Shown one piece after another: positions 1-10,369 of a DNA stretch of 64,000 bases. The notes below the pieces were generated by a model. The model was given only the letters and a program-made list of their open reading frames with translations. It was not told the origin of the DNA and did not search any database. The position numbers and the translations under genes are program-made. Source of the stretch: Corbicula japonica (lineage: Eukaryota; Mollusca; Bivalvia; Venerida; Cyrenidae); the NCBI GenBank assembly GCA_038501625.1, contig JAZAYU010000007.1, positions 2,583,685-2,647,684 of the forward strand, given 5' to 3'. Numbering within the stretch: the stretch's first letter is position 1; each line of letters starts with the position of its first letter.

Positions 1-276
1 TGAAGCAAGAAAGGATTGTAGTTTTCCCAGCATTTCAGCCAAACAATCAATCTTTTATTCGGCGATTTTAAGAAACCTTTCCAACTGTATGTTTACCATA
101 AAATTGACATAAATTGGTCTTCTATAAAATCAATTAGATGTTCTCATTAAATGGATGGATTTATGCCGTCGGACAGATATTATAAATACACTTTAGAATT
201 TGTTCGGTATTGTGATCATGAATCCTTTTTTTTCGTGAACTGATTTCTTTGTTACAGTTATAGTAATACATTAATT

Positions 277-334
277 TGGCCACTGACCGTTCCAAGGCGG
301 TTACCCAAATGCTTCTCTTTATCATTAATTATAA
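277..334 (+). repeat. R1 dispersed repeat, left part (split copy)
   Basis: This stretch carries the R1 core (gccactgaccgttccaaggc) that recurs at about 12.77, 29.93, 37.73, 41.62 and 49.41 kb. Homology stops at TTAATT (325-330) and resumes at 9551, so this copy is interrupted. R1 has no coding capacity that I can see and is probably a non-autonomous transposon or SINE-like family. Confidence 0.7.
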
Positions 335-424
335 TTGCATTTTTTACTATAAATAGTAACAAATTTACGTTACGACCGGAAGCGTTATTCAAGGTCGCAG
401 GGCATTAACTGATGAGAGCCAGGG

Positions 425-440
425 CCATTATCGATAATGG
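425..440. repeat. Perfect 16-bp palindrome
   Basis: CCATTATCGATAATGG is a perfect palindrome. The surrounding bases (agggccattatcg, then tggcactgc) match the foldback arm near 1001-1030, so this is a relative or remnant of the same foldback family. Confidence 0.6.
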
Positions 441-916
441 CACTGCGATTTCATTTTTAGGTTTTCAATTGTTATCATTGATTTAATCACATTTCATCAT
501 TACAATAAGAATAAATTGTACATACCCGTAAAATATTCCCAATTAAAAATCACTTCTTTCCTTTTTCTTTTCCATTTATTTGTACCATAATATTCACAAA
601 ACTAGCCTAAAAGCCTGGTGTAAAAGAAGCTCGCAGCAGAGGTATAAGAATGAAACACTCTCAAATCATTGCATTTACAGACTTATACCACGATTATCAC
701 TTCAAGCATTCAAAGTTTAGCGAATTCATATCCTTTCCCTGAGTTAAAACAAAATAAACAAATGGTATTAAATGAAATTATAGTAAACATTCGTTAAATG
801 ACGTCACATATAAACTCAAATGACGTAGTCACTGACATCATTATGCAGTAATTGTATCAATGAAAGTGCCAAATCAAGCACAAGGTGAAGCGAGATTAAC
901 GTACGCATGTAATAAA

Positions 917-1048
917 TAGGTAAATAAATGGACAAGCAGTGCCACTTGTCGATAGTGTCCCTGCCATATAATAATGTCCCTCGGGCCATTATTCATATGA
1001 CAGGGCCATTATCGACAAGTGGCACTGCTTGCCCATTTATTAACCTAT
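917..1048. repeat. Foldback (palindromic) element, ~130 bp
   Basis: The left half (ataggtaaataaatggacaa...) is the reverse complement of the right half (...ttgcccatttattaacctat), with a few mismatches and almost no spacer. Both halves contain gccacttgtcgat or its complement. It probably represents a MITE-like foldback sequence. No transposase is nearby. Confidence 0.7.
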
Positions 1049-1050
1049 AC

Positions 1051-1731
1051 TTACTCACTTTAACGTGAGTAAATTAATTATTTCCTTATCTCATAATACG
1101 TAAAAAAAAACAAAAAAAAACTAGGAATAGGTCGTTGTATTCAGCGGTAATATACATTAAAATTTTTAAATGTCTGTAAAGTCCATGTTCAAGTTGCTCA
1201 AAAACTGTCCAAAGAGGTAGAAATCAGTGGGCCTGTAGTGTGCGAACCGTCCGAATGAAAAGCTGACATCCGTAGTTCTGGCTATTTAGCAGTCCAGAAG
1301 ACGAACGGAAAACTTTCAACACATCTGGATAAAGCTTCGTCTAATAGTATCACTCGAACCAGAAACTAGTGAATGGCCTTAAAATATCCATATTTCTTAC
1401 ATGATAAATAAATATATTGTTTATGACTAAGAGAAAACAGCAAAACTCGAAACACCTGAAACAAAAATAAACACTTTATTTACACCCATTTTTCAATTTA
1501 TTCTCTGAAAGTTCTGTTAAACCTCGACAACCATCCAAAAATAATATTAACAACCTATAGGGCGGGTGGGCGGGTGCCGACATGTTTACCGCTGAATAGA
1601 AACGCCTCGAATGGTGTACACAGATAAAACCAACACTTAAATAGCCTAATCGCACGAGATACACGCACCTTTTCCCTCCACACTGACAATTACCGTCAAG
1701 TTCGTATTATTCGAAACGGAAATAATTTCAT
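1051..1731. repeat. Tandem unit 1 (L - short cargo - R)
   Basis: The unit consists of L (1051-1137), a 461-bp cargo (1138-1598) bounded by TATTCAGCGGTAA and TTACCGCTGAATA (13-bp inverted ends), and R (1599-1734). L and R recur at 1732-1817 and 9418-9553 around a completely different, much longer cargo. L opens with TTACTCAC-TTTAAC-GTGAGTAA, a small hairpin. Confidence 0.65.
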
Positions 1732-2394
1732 TTACTCACTTTAACGTGAGTAAATTAATTATTTCCTTATCTCATAATACGTAAAAAACACAAACAAAAA
1801 CTAGGAATAGGTCGTTGTATTCAGCGGTAATATCGAATCAAACAAAGAGAGACAACTGATGAGAACTGCAGTTGAAAGGCATTTACATTTATAAAAATCT
1901 TAAATTGTCACACCTTTTGTAACTTGCATGCGTCGTTTCAACCTTTGAAAAGATTGTACTTCATACTATCAACAAAATGAAAACAAATTTACTCATTTAT
2001 AATTTCACCAAATAATCTGGAACCATCACGGACACCTCAGCCACTGTCAAAAAACAATGTTAAGCACTTGTTTTGTTAACAACTGGTCTACAACAAAGAA
2101 GGTCTCAGGATCGTGTCATCAATCTTCAAAGAAACTGAATATTCAAAAACCACATTAACTACAAATGTACTTATTTGACACACAACGGCACCAGAGAACG
2201 TGTATCAAACACAAATAAAACACAGAAACCACAACATTGAGTTTAGGGAACATATCAAACACATATTACACAATTAACACAAGACTTAATCACAAACCAA
2301 CGGCATCTGTGTGCGTAAAAACCAGACACGTTAACATATACAAGACAACAACAAGAACTGGCTAAAATTTTACTCAACAAACAAGAAAACTGCC

Positions 2395-2720
2395 TAGGCT
2401 ACATAACTGACACTGCAAACAAACAGCAACAGTTCGTATACAAGACGACAACAAGAACTGGCTACAATTTTTCTCAACAAACAAGAAAACTGCACAGACT
2501 ACATAACTGACACTCCAAACAAACAGCAACAGTTAGTATACAACACGACATCAAGAACTGGCTACAATTTTTCTCAACAAGCAAGAAAACTGCACAGACT
2601 ACATAACTGACACTGCAAACAAACAGCAACAGTTCGTACATAACTGACACTGCAAACAAACAGCAACAGTTCGTACATAACTGACACTGCAAACAAACAG
2701 CAACAGTTCGTATACAACAT
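2395..2720. repeat. Minisatellite with ~100-bp and ~42-bp periods
   Basis: The motif acataactgacactgcaaac followed by aaacagcaacagtt repeats at about 2401, 2501, 2601, 2637 and 2679. The first copies are spaced by 100 bp, and the last are collapsed to about 36-42 bp by loss of the gacaacaagaactggct segment. It abuts the 68-bp array. Confidence 0.75.
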
Positions 2721-2721
2721 A

Positions 2722-3350
2722 CTTGGCACCGGGGGCCACACAACAACGGCACCGGGGGCCGTGTTCTCTAACACATAAAACACAAAATACTTGGCACCGG
2801 GGGCCACACAACAACGGCACCGGGGGCCGTGTTCTCACACATAAAACACAAAATACTTGGCACCGGGGGCCACACAACAACGGCACCGGGGGCCGTATTC
2901 TCAAACACATAAAACACAAAATACTTGGCACCGGGGGCCACACATCAACGGCACCGGGGGCCGTGTTCTCAAACACATAAAACACAAAATACTTGGCACC
3001 GGGGGCCACACAACAACGGCACCGGGGGCCGTGTTCTCAAACACATAAAACATAAAATACTTGGCACCGGGGGCCACACAACAACGGCACCGGGGGCCGT
3101 GTTCTCAAACACATAAAACACAAAATACTTGGCACCGGGGGCCACACAACAACGGCACCGGGGGCCGTGTTCTCAAACACATAAAACACAAAATACTTGG
3201 CACCGGGGGCCACACAATAACGGCACCGGGGGCCGTGTTCTCAAACACATAAAACACAAAATACTTGGCACCGGGGGCCACACAACAACGGCACCGGGGG
3301 CCGTGTTCTTAAACACATACAACATAAACTTTGGCACCGAGGGCCGTGTG
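2722..3350. repeat. GC-rich 68-bp minisatellite (~9 copies)
   Basis: Each unit holds two GGCACCGGGGGCC boxes separated by acacaacaac and followed by an AT-rich spacer (ctcaaacacataaaacac). Unit starts are spaced 68 bp apart (for example 2857, 2925, 3061, 3129). Because 68 is not a multiple of 3, reading frames cycle, and the short open frames on both strands are repeat artefacts. Degenerate single boxes recur at 4190-4290. Confidence 0.9.
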
Positions 3351-3389
3351 TAAAATACAACACATATAAGCACTGTATCACACACCAAT

Positions 3390-4790
3390 AGCACTCGGTG
3401 TGATCTTGAAATAAAGCATCTCTAAAAAAACATTAATATTTAATAATCCTTATTATTTAACAATGTAACTTCCCAAAATATTCTATTCATTAAAATAATA
3501 ATTTCTAAATCGTTGACATTAAAATTGGCAGCATTTTCTCAGCGATGCATAATTCAAACGATAATATTTACTACATTTCAAATCCAGACTCAACGATACT
3601 AAAAGTCTGCCTGCAAAGTGTCTTTCACATTTGCCATGTCACTGAGAGTATCTCACTAGTTTCATCATTTGCACTAATCGTAAACTTTTCCGGACCACAA
3701 TTATATCCAAAGTTATTCTTATCATTACACCGAAATTGTCAGTTTTGGCTTCAAAAAAAACCCATTAAAGATTGAATACGATGCTGTTAATTACATCATC
3801 TCAAAAGCCATAGATGCATTATTTACAAAAATAAGGGGATCTTATATCAACTGAATATTCATAAACCACCTGAACTGCTTATTTGACACAACAGCATCAG
3901 GGACGGAGCATCAAACACACATACAACACAGAAAACACGGATCACACAGCAATGAATACAAGAGACATATCAAACACACCAGAAATCACAAACCAACGTC
4001 ATCTGTATGTAAACACCATGCACAATTTCAACATAAAACCACACACCAATAATACAAAGGACTGTTATTTCAAACGTATACAAACGACAAAAATAACTGG
4101 CTTTAAATTAACACAACAAAACAAGGAATAATTCACAGGTTACATTAATAACATTGCCAATAAACGTCAACAGCTCATACACAACACAGCTGGCACCGGG
4201 GGCCACACACCATCGGCACCGTGTTCTCATACATACAACACAAAACTGGGCACCGGGGGCCACACAACAGCGGCACCTTGGGCCATGTGTCAAACAAAAA
4301 ACAACACATATAGGCACTGTATCCAACAACAATAGCACTAAGTGTTATATTGAAATAAAATAACTCTAGAATAACATTTACACTTAACGATCGTTACTTT
4401 TAACTATGTAACTTCCAATATTCTGTTCAATAACATACTACTTTCTAAGTCGATGATATTAAAATTGATAGCATTTTCTCAATAATGCTTAAATTAAAAG
4501 ACAATATTTCAACATTACAAATCGAAACTCAGCGATACTAAAAGTCTGCGTACAAACTGTCTTTCGCATTTACCACTGAGTGTCTCTCACTAGTCTTATT
4601 ATTTGCACTCACCTTAGCTTCTCCGGACCGAAAAAAAATGTAATCCAAAGTTATTCTTATCATACATTGAAAATCTCGGTTTTTGCTTTGAAAATTCATC
4701 AAAGATTGAATAAGAAAGCTGTTAATTACATTCTCTAAAAAAACCTCCATTGCAATATTTACCAAAAATACAGAGATCTAAAATGAATTC
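3390..4790. repeat. Diverged ~0.95-kb tandem duplication
   Basis: The segment 3390-3850 aligns with 4340-4790 (shared gcgatactaaaagtctgc, aaagttattcttatca and aaagattgaata). The preceding 2140-3390 segment has a shortened counterpart at 3845-4340 with only a few GGCACCGGGGGCC boxes. The whole thing reads as an old duplication in which the first copy's minisatellite expanded. Confidence 0.65.
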
Positions 4791-4897
4791 CGATTTTTAT
4801 TTAAATATTGTTAATAGTCTGAAACATCTGTTTTCAATTAGAAATGTTAAATATAAAAGTCCACCAAAAATTTCAGAAAAACTTAATGTCCGACCCT

Positions 4898-5095
4898 TAG
4901 ATGCCCAGTACTTCACGTATTCTAAAGAAAAAGCAAATGCTAAAATAGATTAATTCACATCTCTGAAATCTCATAAGAAACTGCTTTCCAAAGCGGATAC
5001 CCAGTACTTCACGTATTCTAAAGAAAACAGCAAGTGCTAAAATAGATCAAATCACATCTCTGAAATCTCATAAGAAACTTCCTTCCAAAGCGAAG
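4898..5095. repeat. Two-copy ~98-bp tandem repeat
   Basis: The sequence cccagtacttcacgtattct, continuing through ctctgaaatctcataagaaa, occurs twice head to tail, with the second copy starting near 4996. It has no coding signal. Confidence 0.75.
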
Positions 5096-5749
5096 TTTAA
5101 ATTAAGGTTTAGCCATTTCAGTAATATGTAATAATAATGTATTAGCTTTCTAACGAATACATCCAGAGAGACACATTTTCAACCAATCATCCTTACACGG
5201 AGTAACAAAAGTCTGCTATATGATTCCACAATTAAAATACCAGGTTTATTTTTGACTAACTAACCTTTTTTCTGAATAATCTTCGATAATTACATGGCTC
5301 TCCTTACCGGCGAAAATTACAGACTGTATAAATGGTTTAATTTTAACCATTGTTGAAAATATATGAATGTTAAAGTAAAATTACAAACTTTAGATTCTTC
5401 CCTTCCAGAATACAAAGCGTCCTTGACCTCAGACAACAGCATCAGGATCTTCAAAGCTGGCGTGGAAAAACACTTGCAACCTCCTATCAGTATGAAAGGC
5501 GTCCTATATTAATATAAATAAAAACCATGTAAGCAAGAGTAACAGATACGTACAAATGCAACCATTACGTGATCTTACCGGAAGAACTATCTGTAAATAT
5601 TATACACATCGTTTACATTATGGTCTCAATATTACAAAAAGATCAAGTGGCATATTCTCCAAATTTACCATTTCTTACAACTGACTGTATTTAATGCGAG
5701 AGTCGTATGTTTCAAGAATCAAATGAAAACGCATAACCAAACTTAATAC

Positions 5750-5802
5750 GGGGAAAGCCGCCGAAGGCGACCCGCGAAGCGGGTCGCCTTCGGGCTTTTC
5801 CC
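5750..5802. other. GC-rich hairpin with GAA loop
   Basis: Positions 5761-5775 (CCGAAGGCGACCCGC) pair exactly with 5779-5793 around a GAA loop (5776-5778). The stem extends outward through GGGAAA/TTTTCCC with a small bulge. It contains the heptamer GCGAAGC, known from physical chemistry as an unusually stable DNA mini-hairpin. It stands out in AT-rich surroundings. The role is unknown: possibly a transposon end structure or a cruciform. Confidence 0.8.
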
Positions 5803-6291
5803 GCCTATAGACAATGCGTACATGTTTAAAATAACAAAATCAAACAAAAACTGTCAAAATTTCAATAGATTTCTCATGTCTTACTCTATAGTCCATCAAG
5901 TTTTGTTAGATCTGCTCATGGGGGCCACCATTGTTGTTGTTGTTGTTTTTCCAGACTGGTTTCTCATTTTCACAAATTCACCGTCTGATTTAAAACAGAA
6001 AACCAATAACCCTTCAAAATTTAAGGGGAGATCATTGATTAGTCTGAAACGCGGTATCCGTGCTATCGCGGTAGTTTGTTGGAAGCCAAGCGCTGTGTTG
6101 GCAAAACAAAAATAATTTGTACTTAATAGAGAATTCTCAAAAATCATTACTCAAGTCATTTTTATGTGTTATAAGATATTTTTTAATAAAATGAAATGTA
6201 AATATCCTGTTTTCCAACAAAATATAAATAAAATGTAAATATGCCCCAGACATAGATAGGCAGACTTTTGACTCGCATTTGTAAAAGTTTC

Positions 6292-6870
6292 CGTTTAGAA
6301 TGGCGGACAATACTGCCTAGTGTAAAGACAATACAAAACTCATTATAAAAAACCAGACTGTACATCTTTCAGCAAAATGAGCTAATGTTCACAGGGCTTT
6401 TCATCAGTAAATTGGGAAGAGGCCCTGGCCTTACCACTTCGGAAAATCATGCATGATTATTGTTTATTTTGGGAAAACAAAATTAATTGAAAGATTGGTT
6501 CTAGTTCATAAAAATGAATAGTTATAGGTATTTTTAACTTAAATCTAATTCTTATTAAGCACTTTATTTTTCAGACCTCAATTTTCAAACACCCCTCACA
6601 GGAGTTTTAACCATTTTTGGACATCTTACCTAGCATTTTGGGAATCTTACCTAGCATTGTGGGAAGAGTTTCTGTCACACTTGGGAAAAATACTGTTTTT
6701 TGGATTGGGAAGAGGCCTTTTATAGGCCTCTGTTATATAAGGATGAAAAGCCCTGGTTCACAAAAATAGAATGGCAGACAAAACTGCCTTGTATTAAGAC
6801 AATACAAAACACTTTATAAAAAAACAGACTTTACATCTTTCAGCAAAATGAGCTAATGTTCACAAAATAC
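6292..6870. repeat. ~108-bp direct repeat pair flanking a MITE
   Basis: The segment 6292-6391 and the segment from about 6765 share catctttcagcaaaatgagc and preceding sequence (agaatggcggacaatactgcc versus agaatggcagacaaaactgcc). The second copy shows the empty site (atgttcacaaaata) where the first is interrupted by the MITE at 6392. Confidence 0.75.
6392..6755. mobile_element. 364-bp MITE, CAGGG ends, TSD GTTCA
   Basis: The ends are CAGGGCTTTTCATC (6392-6405) and GATGAAAAGCCCTG (6742-6755), a perfect 14-bp TIR. The flanks are GTTCA at 6387-6391 and 6756-6760. The neighbouring repeat copy near 6855 provides an unoccupied version of the site. CAGGG...CCCTG ends are usual for hAT-type elements, but a clean 8-bp duplication is not seen, so the superfamily is uncertain. 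Confidence 0.8.
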
Positions 6871-7049
6871 AACATCATAAACTAGTTTCTAAATGCTTAA
6901 ATAAGGCATGAGCACAGTTAAGTTTTCCATATGCGTTTTTGATAAATTTGGAAATAAATGTATGTAAAAAACCTTGCTGTTTTAATTTACAGTTTTGTTA
7001 CCAATAAAAAATGAAAATTAGTGAAAAAGCCTGAATTGGTTTTATAAAT

Positions 7050-8227
7050 GGAAGTGTCTCCTCAACCGGGTACTATTTTTTCCTCGACCAGCTCCGGATA
7101 GGATTAAAATTAGGTTCCTAATAATTAACATCGCTGTTTGATATTGATTTTTTCGAAGTAAGTGTATAAACAACACCTTTGATACCGAAAACGACTGATT
7201 ACCATGCACTCAGTCTGTAACAAATTGTAAACGAAGATCGTTTTATGTGGGATCCTTTGATATTCATGTAACTTTGTAAGTACCACCTCATGTCAGTGAT
7301 GAGTAAAACTGTGTTTTGATTACAGAAATAAATTGTATTATATTGTACAAAAATTCCATAAAATTTCGGACTGCAAATAAGAATGCATGGTCCCCGCAAC
7401 ACATGACATATTTTTTACGGTGCATACCTTATTTGTTGTTTTTTCCTTTGTCGTTCGATTTAAATTTCCTGCCCTTGTGTATAGAACTGCAAGTTAACTC
7501 ACTTAAGTTAATATCCTTGTTAAATTTTTCTTTGGTGTGTACGCTTTGGCTGCACATTTTCTTGATTTTGGCATTTCAAAATTTTGACTTTTAAACTGTC
7601 ATAATCTGGAAACATTTATCCAATTTGAAAACTATCATGTTATGCTAATTTCAGAGGAAAAACTTTAGCACAAATATACTATTCGGACATCCCGTTGTTT
7701 ATTATTCTACTTAAAATTACGAGTCCAATGTAGAATCAACTTTGAACCACCAACACATACATGTAATTGTCCATTATGAAATTGTTATTTAGTTCTAAAA
7801 AGGACCAAACAATAGAGACATATGTTGTAATTTATTGAGTAACAACACTCAATAGGCTAATTACCAACCCTGTGAACGGCAGCATTTAACAAAGTTGCTG
7901 CGACATATTTAATATTTCGCAAAAGCAAACTGAATAGATCAATTAGAATTGATAGTTTTAACAAGCTTGAATAGTCAAAACATCAGAGGACAAGCAATTG
8001 GTGCTATTATTATTTCACACATGCACGTTTACATAAAATAAACAAAAAAAAAACAATTTAATAAAAAAGTAATTGAATTCCTGATTGCGTCCACTGTTCA
8101 AATTTAAACACAATTTATGACTTGGACGGGCGAACATTGACTATTAATATCAATTCTGGAGTCGTTCAAGGAGACAGTCCTACCCGTATAGTCTCCTCGA
8201 CAGGCAGCCAGTGGAGGAGACACTTCC
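7050..8227. mobile_element. 1.18-kb TIR element with 9-bp TSD (MULE-like)
   Basis: GGAAGTGTCTCCTC (7050-7063) is matched exactly in reverse complement by GAGGAGACACTTCC (8214-8227). Both ends are flanked by the direct repeat TTTATAAAT (7041-7049 and 8228-8236). A 9-bp duplication is characteristic of Mutator-like elements. No transposase is visible, so this is a non-autonomous copy. Confidence 0.75.
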
Positions 8228-9547
8228 TTTATAAATTTGCAAGTATTCTCTATGGTTGATAGCGGTTGGAAAAAAAATATTGGTTTTATGAGCCATAAAT
8301 TGATTAAGTATTTCTTGTTTTGATTTCATTTATCTGATACAGTATGGGTAATGTTGTCCGCTGTCATAGACCTAAACATCTGAAAATCCTGGGCTGCTTA
8401 GCCTGGGCCCTATAGTTGAATGGTCATAATATCGTAAAGTGCAATCTTAGTTATATTTATTCTGTATTTTAGGTATTGAAAACTAGCTTTCCCCGTTATA
8501 GGTAGCACCTATTGTTATATTAATATCGTTAAAGAGAAAGGAGTATGCTGTATATTGTACACGCTTTCCATGTGCAACTGTTTTAATAACGGTACATCTA
8601 TCCGTCATTACTAGTCATGTTTTTATGAAAACCATCTGATTGTTAAACGGCATGACTGTATGCAAAAAAAATTAGTATTTTCACTATCACTGTTAACAAA
8701 TTATCGGCTTAACATCGCTGTTTACATATTTCAAAATAAATGTTACATTAAGTTCTCTTGTTAAAATGTACATTCACTTCTTAACTCATAATTACAATTA
8801 CATTCGGGCCTCTATTACAACACTTCATTCAATATGAAAAACAGCTATTTTAGAATTACTGGTCTTGCTTCCCTCATGACAAATCACCATTTCCATTTAC
8901 CGCCAACTGAAATAACCGATGTCTATAACTTCTTTTTCAGCTTAAATGATTTCTGTACAAAAAGCCAAGCAGCATTTTAATTTTCCTTTTACAAAGTGGT
9001 CAAGAACAGTCACACTATTTTCAAACCAAATAAGATACCCGGTTTTCTAATTTAACAAAAGCCGATGCAACAAAAAGGTACTTATCATAAAAATCTCTTA
9101 GTTTCTGGCTCCCATCGCTTCGGTTCCTGTTAAAACAGCAGCGGCGCAACCACTGGCGAAGTGCCCTACTTATCTGACTTGCAACCAATGACTTTCTATT
9201 GGAGAAAACTCCCTGTTGCCACATGTCCTTGTTGACTGGCACGTCATCTTTTAATGCGTCGAGAAGGCTTTATTCTGACACTCTGTGCTGCCTATTCTGT
9301 CTCAAACTTCAAACCTTCAGTTCACTGAATCAAGTTTTAAAAAAGCGTTGGCAACTCTCCGAGTAATCTGCTACATAAATGTGTTCTTCTCCTTGCCGAC
9401 ATGTTTACCGCTGAATAGAAACGCCTCGAATGGTGTACACAGATAAAAACAACACTTAAATAGCCTAATCGCACGAGATACACGCACCTTTTCCCTCCAC
9501 ACTGACAATTACCGTCAAGTTCGTATTATTCGAAACCGAAATAATTT

Positions 9548-9675
9548 CATTTAATTGTGGTGTCTTATTTGAAATTGATCCTCTCGTCAACTCTTGCTCT
9601 CTTGTTCTCTACGTTTTAAATGCCTGGGGAGGCTGTTTTTCTGGTTGTGACAATTCTTCATACGCATATTTAATT
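9548..9675 (+). repeat. R1 dispersed repeat, right part (split copy)
   Basis: The segment resumes R1 at the aattg..tggtgtc position and continues through ggggaggctgtttttctg to gcatattta. It completes the copy whose left half is at 277-334. Confidence 0.65.
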
Positions 9676-10369
9676 TATTTAAACAACAACAAAAAGCGTT
9701 TCAGACCGGCAATACTTTGAGTCTGAAAACCCGAATGACTGGTTTCCAGCTACAATTAAGTAATAGTTAACAATCTTTTTTTTTCATATTAAATATTCCA
9801 TGAAGCATTACATTTTCAGTATACTATGCCTGTAAATTAGATAAGCTTCTTAACGGTATACCACCCAGGATGTTGTATCATTGTGTTTAAGAAATCTGTT
9901 TATTTGTTATATCGATTTTATATTGACTGATGTGAAATTTATACTGTAACACATGGTTAAGGAAGTTGCAAAAAACGTATTATGGCTTTTTTTATATCAA
10001 CAAGAGAAAGGACATAAATTCTCTGTCCTTATTGAGTTGCAGAGTCGACTTTTTGCTATATTTAGTCGATTAATAGTAGACGAAAATTATAAACTCCTAT
10101 GTGTGTACTGTGTCGTCCATGGCATTGATACATTTAATAAATGCCAATAGTGTTATAACAGAAATGATGACAGTGGCAAAGTTATTGAATTTTAATAATC
10201 TTTCTTATTTCTTAATATATTTTAAAATATCTGGAAAACACAAGTTAAGCTGAAGATTATATTTAATGACTTTTCTCCACGCCGTAATATTTTCACGGTT
10301 AACATACCGCGTGAGAATCATACAAGAGCATTCGGTTTCGTATGAAAATTCGATAGGTTGATGTCAAAT
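9676..10369. other. AT-rich spacer, no feature seen
   Basis: I see only AT-rich DNA with homopolymer runs. Short open frames here have no family resemblance. Confidence 0.5.

Larger units (their letters stand above)
331..9550. mobile_element. 9.2-kb composite insertion splitting an R1 copy
   Basis: The R1 homology that ends at 325-330 (TTAATT) continues at 9551-9556 (TTAATT) with the downstream half of R1. That brackets about 9.2 kb of DNA absent from the other R1 copies, with a candidate 6-bp target duplication. The two ends (ataattgcat... and ...aataatttcat) do not form obvious terminal inverted repeats. It may be one large element or several events in one site. No intact transposase or polymerase is visible inside. 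Confidence 0.5.
1732..9553. repeat. Tandem unit 2 (L' - 7.6-kb cargo - R')
   Basis: This unit has the same flanks as unit 1 (L' 1732-1817, R' 9418-9553) and the same 13-bp inverted ends (1818-1830 and 9405-9417), but encloses 7.6 kb. R and R' are both 136 bp and differ by about two bases. The cargo holds minisatellites, MITEs and AT-rich DNA. I found no convincing gene in it. Confidence 0.6.

Noticed and set aside
2722..3350. CRISPR-like repeat/spacer array
   Set aside because: The spacers are themselves repeated, the unit is a uniform 68 bp with no unique spacers, and the context is eukaryotic. It is a minisatellite.
2574..3394. Overlapping open frames with MAPGATQQRHRGP-type or cysteine-rich repeats
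   Set aside because: All are readings of the 68-bp minisatellite and its neighbour in several frames on both strands. The period is not a multiple of 3.
9021..9242. 73-codon minus-strand frame as a host gene
   Set aside because: The composition is plausible, but no family resemblance, splice signals or neighbouring exons support it.
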